The notes beneath the pieces were generated by a model, which worked only from the letters and a program-made list of their open reading frames with translations, was not told the origin of the DNA and did not search any database. A stretch of 64,000 nucleotides of DNA, from positions 43,855-107,854 of the forward strand of contig JAPPLB010000173.1 of assembly GCA_028819575.1 (NCBI GenBank), given 5' to 3'. A program made the translations under genes and the position numbers. Positions 25,876 to 35,389 of this stretch are shown here, piece by piece. Source of the stretch: Bryobacterales bacterium. GTDB lineage: Bacteria; Acidobacteriota; Terriglobia; Bryobacterales; UBA6623. Each line of letters begins with the position of its first letter. The stretch's first letter is position 1.

Positions 25876-27381
25876 ATGTCAATGATTCTTTTGTTTGCCG
25901 GCGCTCTGCTACAGATTTTCTTCTTGGTTTGGGCGATTGCGGACTGCATAGAAAATCCGAACCTTAGGATCGGGCGCAAAGTCCTCTGGATCGTCGTCAT
26001 TCTGCTGTTTCCGTTCATCGGAATCGTAGCCTACACCTTCGTGGCGCCGAACGTCGTCATGCTGCTGTTCGCATTCGTCGGAGTCGGCGCCTACTTCTTC
26101 CGGGCTCCGAAGCGCGCTACGCCTTTCAGCGGCCCACGCCAGATCGCGACATGCTTCGTGACATTCGGCCTCTCGACCGGGTTCCCGTACTACAACATCG
26201 CCTTCTTCTTCGACTACTTCCGCGACGGCCACGGGTGGACGCAAGAACTGGTGACCACCGGTGCGCCCGTCGCCGTCCTCCTGACGATCATGGCCGGCCC
26301 GGTCATTGTGCCCCGGGTCAGTCCGCGGCTGCTGATCATTGTCGGTACCGCCATGACGTTTGGCGCGTTTCAATGGTTTGGCCGCTTGTCGGGCAACACC
26401 TACGAGTACTACGGTGCGTGGTGCCTCTACATGCTCGGTTACTTCCTTTCCGGGCCTATTCCGCACCAGATCATCATTTCGAACTGGTACAAGCTAAAGC
26501 GCGGCCGGGCCATGGGCATAACCTATGTCGGCGTAGCCATTGTCGGCGCGATGGGCAGTAAACTGGCCCCCAGTCTGGCCGGACAAATGGATTACACCGA
26601 AGCCCTGAAGCTGATGGGATTCCTTCTTCTGCTCGCATCGCCGCTGGCGCTTTTCTTGATCAAGGACAAGCCGAAAGACGTCAACCAACTACCTGATGGC
26701 GACGAAACCGCACCTTCTCAGCAGATCCCCGAAGCAGTGCCCGTAGAACAACCGAAGACCTTCGGTTACCTCACCGGCCGGCCGGCCTTCTGGTTCCTCC
26801 TGTTCGGCAGCGCGGCATCGATTGGCTCGATCGCCGCGGTCAACTTCCTCATGAAGTTCGTCTTTGAGGAGCAAGGCTTCGTCGAGCAGTCGGCACGTGA
26901 CCTATTGTGGAGCAAGGCTTCGATTTTCTACCTGCTTTCAAGCATCGGCGGCCGGCTGCTAGCCGGCTACCTGGCCGACAAGTTCCCCCGCAAATACGTC
27001 ATGCTCGTGACCTACGCAGTTGTCGCGGCGGCGATTCCATTGCTGTTCCTGGTTACTCCGGCGCAACCGAATTTCGTATATGTGTTCGCGGTGGTATTCG
27101 GCTTCGCCATGGGCGCGGACTACATGCTCATCCCGCTGATGGCCGCCGATCAGTTCGGTCTGGCTACCCTGGGCAAGGCGATGTCCGCTATCCTGCCGAC
27201 GGACACCATCGGGCAGTTTTGGTTCCCCAAGCTCGTGACAGAACTCCGGACGCTCTGGGGTGGCTACAGTTCCGCCCTCTGGGCCGTCTTCGGCATGGCC
27301 GCGCTGGGAGCTGCCGCTATTGCGCTGCTCCCCAAGCATGAGGCCCCCGCAGCGGCTCGGGCGACGGACGCCCATCACTGA
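25876..27381 (+). CDS. MFS transporter (OFA-like) fused to an N-terminal PLDc_N-like helix pair
   Basis: About 501 residues. Residues 1-70 contain VWAIADCIENP and LWIVVILLFPFIGIVAYTF, which match the two-helix PLDc_N domain (phospholipase D nuclease N-terminal) seen in cardiolipin synthases. Residues about 90-490 form a 12-helix major facilitator with features of the oxalate/formate antiporter group (GRAMGITYVGVAIVGAMGS, GGRLLAGYLADKFPRKYV). It probably carries a monocarboxylate. I chose the ATG at 25876; the in-frame region upstream is too short to matter. Stand-alone gene. Confidence 0.83.
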   Translation: MSMILLFAGALLQIFFLVWAIADCIENPNLRIGRKVLWIVVILLFPFIGIVAYTFVAPNVVMLLFAFVGVGAYFFRAPKRATPFSGPRQIATCFVTFGLSTGFPYYNIAFFFDYFRDGHGWTQELVTTGAPVAVLLTIMAGPVIVPRVSPRLLIIVGTAMTFGAFQWFGRLSGNTYEYYGAWCLYMLGYFLSGPIPHQIIISNWYKLKRGRAMGITYVGVAIVGAMGSKLAPSLAGQMDYTEALKLMGFLLLLASPLALFLIKDKPKDVNQLPDGDETAPSQQIPEAVPVEQPKTFGYLTGRPAFWFLLFGSAASIGSIAAVNFLMKFVFEEQGFVEQSARDLLWSKASIFYLLSSIGGRLLAGYLADKFPRKYVMLVTYAVVAAAIPLLFLVTPAQPNFVYVFAVVFGFAMGADYMLIPLMAADQFGLATLGKAMSAILPTDTIGQFWFPKLVTELRTLWGGYSSALWAVFGMAALGAAAIALLPKHEAPAAARATDAHH

Positions 27382-27638
27382 GTCATTGACCTTGACGGCA
27401 TGGCTCGCCATGCGGATCAACGTCCGGTATCACTCCAACCGGTCTGCCGGCCAAAAACAACACCCCAGCGATGGCGCATTCGGCAGTGTCCGGACTGCTG
27501 TGCTGGCGTGCTTCCATCGCTCGCGAGATGGGGCCGCATAAAAGCACTCCCGGATGAGCGCCCCTTTCAAATAGTCGGTCAAAGCACGCTTTCGCCGGAA
27601 TCAGGGATTGCCCGGACGATCTTATCCGCGTTGTTACA

Positions 27639-28940
27639 ATGACCGCGATTTTGGCTGCTGCCATGCCCGTCAATCCAGTGAATCGACGACTGCTGCAGTC
27701 GGCGGCTCTGCTCCTCACCGCGCTCGTACTGGCGCTCGCGGCGCGCTGGGCATTTATGGTCGGCAAGTCCGACGTAAGCCTGGCCCTCGCGGGTTTCGCG
27801 CTGCTGTTCTGCGGCGCCGTCGTTTATTGGTGCGCACCATTGTTCGTGCGTTGGGTCCGAGCCAGGGGTTTACGCATGCCTTGGCGTATCGGCCTGACAC
27901 GCCAGGGTCTGTTTTTTGTTGTCGCAGTGATTGTTGTAGCTATGGTGGCGCTCATGTCGGGGAACAACCTGATTTACCTGATTCTGAGCTGCATGCTGGC
28001 GGCAATGGTCATCGCGGGACTCGTGTCGCGGCTGGACCTGTCGGGTTTGCAGTTGACACTTGCTTTCCCCCCTCATCTCTTCGCGGGGCAACCGACCGCC
28101 GCCCAGGCCACACTGCGGAATCTCAAACGCTGGATGCCTTCTTTCTCGATTTGGTTCGGTGTTGCGCCGTCCGCATCCAGCAGATCCCACCTGCAGATGA
28201 AAGAAGTCTACTGTCCCATGATCACCGGCCGCGGGGAGTCTCGCATCTCCGTACCGGCCACGTTCCTGCGACGAGGTCGCTTCCAGCAAGGCGATTTCCG
28301 GCTACGCTCGAAGTTCCCTTTCAGCTTTGTCGAAAGAAGGGCGCGTCTGCGATTGACGAAGCAGGTGTATGTTTACCCGTCCGTAGATTCATCCGCCCTG
28401 CTCGAAGAGTTGATCGAACCGACTGCCAAGGCCTGGCAAGCTCCAGAACGGGGCGACAGCCAGGATCTCTATCGAATCCGAACGGCGACGGCGGACGACG
28501 GGGCGCGTTTTGTCGATTGGAAAGCGACGGCCCGTTCGACCGATTTGATGGTCAGGGAATTCACACGGGAAGACCGACGTTACGCTGAGGTCGTGTTCGA
28601 TGCAAGGGTGCCCGGAGGAACAGTCCCCGAGCTGCTGTTTGAACGAGGCGTTCAGCTTTGTGCTGCTCTGGTATGGCGCCTGCATCACATGCAAGCGGAA
28701 ATCCGGTTTTCCTGCGACGAGGTGATGATCACCGCACCGGCCCACTCGTCCGCGGTTTACGAAGTGCTGAGGCAGTTGGCCATGGTCAAGCTTCTTCCTC
28801 AACCCCAGGGCGCCGCTGCCTCGTCCGGAAGCCCATTTGCGCAACCTTGGGGACATCGCTACGTTTTTGCATCTCAGACCTCTCAACACTGCGCGCTACA
28901 ATCGACACAGGGACGCTATGTCCTGTTTGAGAATCTATGA
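27639..28940 (+). CDS. DUF58 protein
   Basis: 433 residues. Two or three N-terminal membrane segments (about 18-60 and 85-130) are followed by a soluble part with the DUF58 signature DGARFVDWKATARS near residue 285. The preceding DLYRIRTATA segment and the FEVVFDA-like strand fit a von Willebrand A-like fold. DUF58 proteins usually accompany MoxR ATPases, which are absent here; the role is unknown. TACAAT overlaps the ATG start, so the message could be leaderless. Its stop overlaps the next gene's start by 4 bases. Confidence 0.85.
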   Translation: MTAILAAAMPVNPVNRRLLQSAALLLTALVLALAARWAFMVGKSDVSLALAGFALLFCGAVVYWCAPLFVRWVRARGLRMPWRIGLTRQGLFFVVAVIVVAMVALMSGNNLIYLILSCMLAAMVIAGLVSRLDLSGLQLTLAFPPHLFAGQPTAAQATLRNLKRWMPSFSIWFGVAPSASSRSHLQMKEVYCPMITGRGESRISVPATFLRRGRFQQGDFRLRSKFPFSFVERRARLRLTKQVYVYPSVDSSALLEELIEPTAKAWQAPERGDSQDLYRIRTATADDGARFVDWKATARSTDLMVREFTREDRRYAEVVFDARVPGGTVPELLFERGVQLCAALVWRLHHMQAEIRFSCDEVMITAPAHSSAVYEVLRQLAMVKLLPQPQGAAASSGSPFAQPWGHRYVFASQTSQHCALQSTQGRYVLFENL

Positions 28941-30841
28941 GGCTATGGGTCTTCATACTCTTTGCGTCTGTGGTGTGTGCCCGGGCGCAACAGGCCCCAT
29001 CGAGTGCTTCAGAGCCACCTCAGGTTGAGCCCATCAAGACCTCCATTACCGTCAGGGAAAAGCTTGAATCCCCCGCATCGGCTTACATCACGGACTTGTC
29101 CGATGATGCGATTCTGTCACGCCCCGGAGTGAATCTCGATGACCGGCTTCGGGATGTGCCGGGTTTTTCGCTGTTCCGGCGCAGCTCGAGCTTGGCTTCA
29201 CACCCCACGACGCAGGGAATCTCGCTACGAGGCATCGGCAGCAGTGCAGCCAGCCGCACACTGGTCTTGTTGGATGGATTGCCCGCCAACGATCCTTTCG
29301 GGGGTTGGGTTTACTGGTCACGCTTCAATCCGGACACCATAGAGACGGTCGAGATTTCGCGCGGCGCCTCGACGAGCGCCTATGGCGACCGGGCGATGGG
29401 AGGAGTGGTTTCGCTACGCACGCCGACACCGGAGGCGCGCCATTTCACAGGGGCTTTCGAAACAGGTGATGCGGGAATTGCGGACGCGCGCGGAGGCTAT
29501 TCGGACCTGTGGGGACCAGTGGGTTTTTCCGGCTCTTTGCGCGGCATGCGGTCCGATGGATTCTTCATTGTTCCCGAGGGCTTGCGCGGCTCGATCGACC
29601 GCAAGGCAGACTTTGATTTCATAACCGGCGACGCCCGGCTCGATTTCTTTCGTGATCAGGATCAACTGACCGTGCGCTCGAACATTGTCGCCGAGCAGCG
29701 CGTCAACGGGACATCCCTTCGTGAAAACTCAAGCTCGCTGGGGACCGTCGGCGCCCACTATCAGCGGGAGGGGTTGTCGATAACCGGGTATCACTTGCGG
29801 GGAACGTTGCGGAGCACCTTTTCCCGGGTGAATGCGGCACGTGACGAGGAAGCTCTGACGCTGTTGCAGCGAGTGACGTCGGAGGACTCGGGAGGAACCG
29901 TGGTGTGGAGCCGCTCGCAAAATACCTGGAACCTGATGCTGGGCGCCGATACGCATCGGGCGAGCGGCATGAGCCGCGATACGGTTGTCTTCAGCGGCTT
30001 TCAGCGCAGGCCGGGCGGGAAGCTCTGGCAACAAGGTCTCTTTGTGCAGGCTGATGCGGACCTCGGGCAGAAAGCCCAGGTGTACGGCGGATTGCGGCAC
30101 GACTTCACGGATCGTGGAAACGATTTCTGGAGCCCACGCGGCGGCATCGCTTTTTCCGAAGGGCAGCGGCGCTGGCGAGCTTCCGCGTTCCGCAGTTTCC
30201 GGTCCCCGACGCTGAACGAGTTCTTTCGGCAGTTCCGCGTAGGTAACATCACGACGCTGCAAAATCCGACGCTTTCGCCGGAAACCATGACCGGTTTCGA
30301 CACCGGAATGGATTGGCGTCTCGATGGGTTCCTGTTACGCACCACGTTCTTCCACCAGCGGATCGAAGACTTGATCGGCAACGCGACGATCAGGCTCGAA
30401 CCGTCGATCTTGAGGCAACGCATGAATCTCGGTGAGGCGTCCGGAAGTGGTGTCGAAATCGAATTGCAGAAGGTCTTCGGGCCGATTCGCACCGAGGCGG
30501 CTTATCTCTACGTCGACTCGCAGCTCAACCATCGTTGGATGCCGCAAGTGCCACGCCATCAGGGTTCCTTCCAGTTGCTCTATTCCTCCGGAAAGACGCT
30601 GATCAGCGCAGGCGTTCGATCATATGACGCTCAGTTCGAAGATGATGTGAATCGCTTTCTTCTACCGGGCTTCGCGACGGTGCAGGTCATGGTCAAACGC
30701 CGGCTGGCGCACGGGATCGCGGCGTTTTTGGCCGCCGAGAACCTGCTCGACCGCACCTTCATTGTGGGCTTCGTGCCCACGCCGACCATCGGGAATCCAC
30801 GGTTGCTGCGAGTGGGCTTCCGATGGGAGTCTGGCAGCTAA
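28937..30841 (+). CDS. TonB-dependent outer-membrane receptor
   Basis: 634 residues. A signal peptide (MRLWVFILFASVVCARAQ) is followed by a plug domain (about 40-150) with the usual GISLRGIGSSAASRTLVLLDG and RGASTSAYGDRAMGGVV motifs, and a beta-barrel to the C-terminus ending in Phe-rich strands. The short length fits the BtuB/siderophore type. It takes up a small ligand, not identifiable here, using TonB energy. The ATGA overlap with DUF58 indicates translational coupling to that gene, an unusual pairing. Confidence 0.93.
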   Translation: MRLWVFILFASVVCARAQQAPSSASEPPQVEPIKTSITVREKLESPASAYITDLSDDAILSRPGVNLDDRLRDVPGFSLFRRSSSLASHPTTQGISLRGIGSSAASRTLVLLDGLPANDPFGGWVYWSRFNPDTIETVEISRGASTSAYGDRAMGGVVSLRTPTPEARHFTGAFETGDAGIADARGGYSDLWGPVGFSGSLRGMRSDGFFIVPEGLRGSIDRKADFDFITGDARLDFFRDQDQLTVRSNIVAEQRVNGTSLRENSSSLGTVGAHYQREGLSITGYHLRGTLRSTFSRVNAARDEEALTLLQRVTSEDSGGTVVWSRSQNTWNLMLGADTHRASGMSRDTVVFSGFQRRPGGKLWQQGLFVQADADLGQKAQVYGGLRHDFTDRGNDFWSPRGGIAFSEGQRRWRASAFRSFRSPTLNEFFRQFRVGNITTLQNPTLSPETMTGFDTGMDWRLDGFLLRTTFFHQRIEDLIGNATIRLEPSILRQRMNLGEASGSGVEIELQKVFGPIRTEAAYLYVDSQLNHRWMPQVPRHQGSFQLLYSSGKTLISAGVRSYDAQFEDDVNRFLLPGFATVQVMVKRRLAHGIAAFLAAENLLDRTFIVGFVPTPTIGNPRLLRVGFRWESGS

Positions 30842-30957
30842 GCTGCTTTTCGCTTTTTTTACATCGGTGTCGGACACAAGCAACTACGCAGCTCATCAAA
30901 CCGGCCGGCTCGATCCTCAGATCGGAATGGGGCTGCCGTTGACCCTCAGCATGCAGG

Positions 30958-31166
30958 CTAACCTGCATTTCTCACCACCTGACCGTCGAAGCACGCGATA
31001 CGACCGCCATGACTTCGTTGCGCTTGCTTGCCGTGCTCGACGTACTGTTCAAGTACGCCTGCGCGCGCCAAGCGGCTCGCGCCTTTTTCCTCCGTCCGGC
31101 TTGCGCCTAGTCCTGACGGCCCTCTCACGCACTTCGCCTCGCCATGTGGTGAGAAAAGCAGGCTAA
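30958..31166 (-). repeat. inverted-repeat element, full copy with a 24-bp insertion (209 bp)
   Basis: Reverse orientation relative to 7621. It has the standard arms but carries about 24 extra bases (TTTTTCCTCCGTCCGGCTTG and a few more) inside the central block, which duplicates part of the neighbouring GCGCC context. Its right end provides the TAG stop codon of the lactate permease gene. Confidence 0.88.
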
Positions 31167-32851
31167 AACGTTCCTTGAAAGAAGACGTAGGCAAACAGCA
31201 GGCCCAGTGAACCCGCAAAGACGACGTAGTACGTCATGGGCATGATCGTCCGGCTGATCAACAAACCCTCGCGGCCGACGAGACCGACGGTGGCGCTGGC
31301 GGCGACGACGTTATGGACGGTGATCATATTGCCGGCCGCGCCACCGAGGGCTTGCAAGCCCAGTACGACCAGATGCGATGCGCCGATGCGGTCGGCCACG
31401 CCGTACTGGAACAGGCTGAACATCAGGTCGCTGACGGTGTTGCTTCCGGCAACGAAGGCTCCCAGAGCTCCGATGAATGGTGCGAAGAAAGGCCAAGTGC
31501 CGCCGGCAATGTACGCGACGTATTCAGCGAGTACGAGCGGCATGCTGTCAAGGCCCGATTCGTTCGTGCCGGAGTCGATGAAGACACGCACCAGGGCCAC
31601 CGCGAAGAGCAAGGCAAGGGCCGGCATCGCGAGCATTTTCGCCGAGTCCGACCACGCTTTCTTCACTTCGTGTCCTTTCATGCCGTGCAGCAGGGCGGTC
31701 AGCAGCGAAACAGCCATGAAGATCGTACCCGGAAGATATAACGGCTGAACGCTCTGGGACAGTTCCGTGCCCAGGATGTTCGACCAAGTCAACTGCACCG
31801 ACGCCAGCCACGCCTTGAACGGCAGGAAGGGCAGGCGGGTCACCACCAGCAGAGCGGCGACGATCACGTACGGTGACCAGGCCCGGAAAAGTGTCATGCC
31901 ATGACGTTCCTCGCCCGTTTTCCCGCTGAAAACGCCGCTCCACTCGGACGGCCACTTGTCGGAAGAAGGGAAGTCCCAAGGCGCTCCCTCGGGGACGAAC
32001 AGCCGCTTTCGCGCCGCCGTCACGACAATCGCCAAAGCGATCAGGCCGCCGACAAGGGAAGGGAACTCCGGGCCGAGCAAGAGGGCCACGGCGCAATACG
32101 GAACGGTGAAGCTCAGTCCCGCAAACAAGGCGAACTTCCACGCCGCCAGTCCTTCCCGAAAGGATTTGTTCGCTCCGAAGAAGCGCGTCATCATGCCGAC
32201 GATGATCAGCGGGATTAACGTCCCGACGATGGCGTGGGGGATGGCTGTGAACACTCCGATCTGATAGATGAATTCCGTATACGACATGCCGGCTTCGGCG
32301 ATCGCGCCTTCGACCTCGGGCACGTTCAATGACTCGGCCATCCCGACCAGAATCGGAGTCCCTACCGCCCCGAAGCTGACTGACGTGCTCTGAATGATGA
32401 GCGTCGTCATTACGGCGGCGAGAGCGGGAAAACCCAACGAAAGCAACAGCGGCGCGGCAACGGCAGCGGGTGTGCCGAATCCCGAAGCGCCTTCGATAAA
32501 AGAGCCGAACAACCATGCGACGATAATCACTTGCACGCGACGGTCGCGAGAGATATCCATGAACCCGCGCCGGATCGTTGCCGCCGCTCCGCTTTCTCGC
32601 AGCGTGAAAAGCAGAACGATCGCACCGAAGATGATCCAGAGCAGTGACAGTGCAATGATGCCGCCGCGCAAACTCGCCGCTAGCGCGTGTACGGGAGACA
32701 CTTGCCAAAGCCACAACGCGAACAGCAACGTCATCGCGTATGCCACCGGCATGGCCCGAATGGCGGGCCAACGCAGCACGACGAGAAAGAACATCACGGC
32801 CAAGATCGGCAAGACTGCGATCAACGCGTAGAAACCCGAAACGCCATCCAT
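31163..32851 (-). CDS. lctP: L-lactate permease
   Basis: 562 residues, the expected length for the LctP/GlcA family, with 12-14 membrane segments. Typical segments include [38 protein letters not shown] and [18 protein letters not shown]. It imports lactate and possibly glycolate with protons. GAGGAG lies 7 bases before the ATG. The TAG stop sits inside the right end of the repeat element, so the terminal codons were probably set by the insertion. No lactate-oxidising genes are next to it. Confidence 0.94.
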   Translation of the reverse strand: MDGVSGFYALIAVLPILAVMFFLVVLRWPAIRAMPVAYAMTLLFALWLWQVSPVHALAASLRGGIIALSLLWIIFGAIVLLFTLRESGAAATIRRGFMDISRDRRVQVIIVAWLFGSFIEGASGFGTPAAVAAPLLLSLGFPALAAVMTTLIIQSTSVSFGAVGTPILVGMAESLNVPEVEGAIAEAGMSYTEFIYQIGVFTAIPHAIVGTLIPLIIVGMMTRFFGANKSFREGLAAWKFALFAGLSFTVPYCAVALLLGPEFPSLVGGLIALAIVVTAARKRLFVPEGAPWDFPSSDKWPSEWSGVFSGKTGEERHGMTLFRAWSPYVIVAALLVVTRLPFLPFKAWLASVQLTWSNILGTELSQSVQPLYLPGTIFMAVSLLTALLHGMKGHEVKKAWSDSAKMLAMPALALLFAVALVRVFIDSGTNESGLDSMPLVLAEYVAYIAGGTWPFFAPFIGALGAFVAGSNTVSDLMFSLFQYGVADRIGASHLVVLGLQALGGAAGNMITVHNVVAASATVGLVGREGLLISRTIMPMTYYVVFAGSLGLLFAYVFFQGTF

Positions 32852-32920
32852 GATGTGCTCCTCGTTCGTTCAGAAAGTCGAATGCTAAATGGCCCTCGCG
32901 AGCCGATCGAAGTGCTGAAA

Positions 32921-33105
32921 CCAGCCTGCATGTCTCACCACATGGCGAGGCGAAGTGCGTGAGAGGGCCGCCAGGACGAGGCGCGCGCCGCTTGGCGCTC
33001 GCAGGCGTACTTGAACCGTACGTTGAGCACGGCAAGCAAGCGCAACGAAGTCCCGGCGGCCGTATGGCGCGCTTCGGCCGTCGGGTGGTGAGAAATGCAG
33101 GCTAG
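32921..33105 (+). repeat. 185-bp inverted-repeat element, full copy
   Basis: Same orientation as 7621. The left tip is CCAGCCTGCATGTCTCACC and the right tip GGTGAGAAATGCAGGCTAG, so the arms are mismatched at one position here (TGTCTC against GAGAAA). Interior well conserved. Confidence 0.9.
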
Positions 33106-33295
33106 CGCCCTCGCGAGTGCTTGTCAACCGAGGGAGACTGGGAACACCAGACAGCTATCTCGTGCAATACGAGCGTGACGGAGTTCCTTCGGGTTATCGG
33201 AGAGTATCGAATCCGTCCGGCGAGAGGGCTTCGCTTGCAAGGCGGATCGTCTGAGGAAAAGGCAGGACGAACCGACCTCCCGCCCCGCAGGAAAA
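33106..33295. other. 190-bp gap after the repeat, nothing recognised
   Basis: Lies between the element and the 3' end of ilvD. No open frame that looks coding and no clear terminator hairpin. Confidence 0.3.
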
Positions 33296-34975
33296 CTAGG
33301 GAGCGCTCGTAACGGCGCCCTGCGATGCCGAGGAGACCAGCGCCGCGTACTTCGAGTAGACTCCTGACGTATATCGCGGCTCGGGTTTCGACCACGAGGC
33401 CAATCGCTGTTGCATCGTCTCGTCATCGAGCTCGACATCGAGACGCCTTTTGTCGATGTCGAAGACGATCATGTCGCCTTCCTCGAGAGCCGCTATCGGG
33501 CCGCCGCGCGCCGCTTCCGGCGCCACGTGCCCGACCATGAGACCGCGGGTGGCGCCGCTGAATCGTCCGTCGGTCATGAGCGCCACGTTGTCGCCGAGTC
33601 CCTTGCCGACGATGGCCGCGGTCACACCGAGCATCTCACGCATCCCTGGACCGCCCGCCGGGCCTTCATAGCGCACCACGACCACGTCGCCGGACTGAAC
33701 GCGGCCTTCGGTTACGGCTTGCATGGCCGCTTCTTCTCGATCGAAGACACGCGCCGGGCCGCGATGGTGATTGCGTTCGTGGCCCGCGACTTTCAGGACG
33801 CATCCTTCGGGCGCCAGGTTGCCCTTGAGGATCACCAGACCGCCCGTTGACTTGATCGGGTCGTCCAGGGCGTGGATGACTTTCTGCCCCACGCTTTCCT
33901 TCGCCGTGGAACAGGCTTCCGCGAGAGTTTGTCCTGTGACGGTCAACTGGGAGCCGTCGCAATAGCCGCCTTCCACCAGACGCTTGACGATCAGTTGAAT
34001 GCCGCCCGCTTTGTGAACATCCGCCGCGACGAACTGTCCGCCCGGCTTCAGGTCGACGAGCAGAGGAGTGCGCTCGCTGATTTCGTCGAAGTCGTCGACG
34101 GTGAGCTCGATCCCGGCGTCGCGCGCGATCGCAATCAGGTGAAGGACGGCGTTGGTCGAGCCGCCCGTCGCGGCCACGCTTGCAATCGCGTTCTCGAAAG
34201 CTTGCCGGGTCAGGATCTGGTGGGGACGGCGGTCGTTCTCGAGTGCGTCCATCACGATCCGTCCGGCTTCGAATCCGATATCAGCCTTGGAGGGGTCGAC
34301 GGCGGGAACACTGGCGCTCCCGATGGGTGAAAGTCCGATGGTTTCCATGACGGTTGCCATGGTGTTGGCGGTGTACTGCCCGCCGCACGCCCCCGCGCCG
34401 GGGCAGGCGACGTCCTCGAGCTGCTTCAACTCGGCGTCGCTCATCTTGCCCGCGGCGTGCCGTCCGACGGCTTCGAAGACATCCTGGATCGTAACGTCGC
34501 GCCCCTGGAAGCGGCCGGGCAGGATCGAACCGCCATACAGCAGCACGGACGGAATGTCGAGCCGGGCAAGCGCCATCGCGCCGCCGGGGATCGTCTTGTC
34601 ACAAGCCACGAGCGCAATGACGGCGTCGAACAGGTATCCCCGCGAAGTCAGCTCGATTGAATCGGCGATCAGCTCACGGCTCACGAGGGATGCCTTCATG
34701 CCTTCCGTGCCCATGGTGACGCCATCGCTGATGGCGATCGTGTTGAACTCCATCGGCGTGCCGCCGGCGGCGCGGACGCCTTCTTTTACCTTCACCGCCA
34801 ACTCACGAAGATTGAAGTTGCAGGGCATCGTCTCGATCCAGGTATTTGCGATGCCGACGATCGGCTTGGCGAGATCATCGTCGTTGAAACCGATCGCCTT
34901 CAGCATCGACCGCGCCGGAGCACGGTCACGGCCGTCGGTGATCGTTTGGCTACGAGGTTTGAGAGGATTCGACAC
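33296..34975 (-). CDS. ilvD: dihydroxy-acid dehydratase
   Basis: 559 residues, full length. It dehydrates 2,3-dihydroxy-isovalerate and its homologue in branched-chain amino-acid synthesis, using an iron-sulfur cluster. Visible cluster ligands are the Cys in VACDKTIPGG and the Cys residues in CPGAGACGGQYTANTM; other hallmarks are GGSTNAVLHLIAIA and DGRFSGATRG. The start is a GTG at 34975 with GGAG about 13 bases upstream. No other ilv genes are nearby. Confidence 0.96.
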   Translation of the reverse strand: MSNPLKPRSQTITDGRDRAPARSMLKAIGFNDDDLAKPIVGIANTWIETMPCNFNLRELAVKVKEGVRAAGGTPMEFNTIAISDGVTMGTEGMKASLVSRELIADSIELTSRGYLFDAVIALVACDKTIPGGAMALARLDIPSVLLYGGSILPGRFQGRDVTIQDVFEAVGRHAAGKMSDAELKQLEDVACPGAGACGGQYTANTMATVMETIGLSPIGSASVPAVDPSKADIGFEAGRIVMDALENDRRPHQILTRQAFENAIASVAATGGSTNAVLHLIAIARDAGIELTVDDFDEISERTPLLVDLKPGGQFVAADVHKAGGIQLIVKRLVEGGYCDGSQLTVTGQTLAEACSTAKESVGQKVIHALDDPIKSTGGLVILKGNLAPEGCVLKVAGHERNHHRGPARVFDREEAAMQAVTEGRVQSGDVVVVRYEGPAGGPGMREMLGVTAAIVGKGLGDNVALMTDGRFSGATRGLMVGHVAPEAARGGPIAALEEGDMIVFDIDKRRLDVELDDETMQQRLASWSKPEPRYTSGVYSKYAALVSSASQGAVTSAP

Positions 34976-35204
34976 CTTGGTTCCGTCTCCCGAAAAAAAG
35001 AGTCCTCATCTTAACCCAAGTGAAATCGGGTCCGGCTGCGTTGTTGGGGCTCACCCTTGAGCTGCCTGGTGTTGTGCCCTTGCGTGGGTCGCCCTGGTTT
35101 CAGTGACTGGCGAGACACTTCGGGTGGGCGCTCCGGTCTGCCGTCACGGCATCACATCTACCCTGGTCACCGCACCGTGTCGCCGGACATCGCCATCCTG
35201 AAGG
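34976..35204. other. intergenic sequence upstream of ilvD
   Basis: About 229 bases between the ilvD start and a repeat element. It must hold the ilvD promoter, but I see no convincing -10/-35 pair or leader structure. Confidence 0.3.
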
Positions 35205-35389
35205 CTAGCCTGCGTTTCTCACCACCCGACGGTCGAAGCACGCCATATGGCCGCCATGACTTCGTTACGCTTGCTTGCCGTGCTCAACGTACGGTTCAAG
35301 TACGCCTGCGCGCGCCAAGCGGCTCGCGCCTCGTCCTGACGGCCCTCTCACGCACTTCGCCTCGCCGCGTGGTGAGAAATGCAGGCTAG
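35205..35389 (-). repeat. 185-bp inverted-repeat element, full copy
   Basis: Reverse orientation relative to 7621. Left tip CTAGCCTGCGTTTCTCACC, right tip GGTGAGAAATGCAGGCTAG. The terminal CTAG at 35386-35389 contains the TAG stop codon of the glycosylase gene on the minus strand. Confidence 0.92.
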
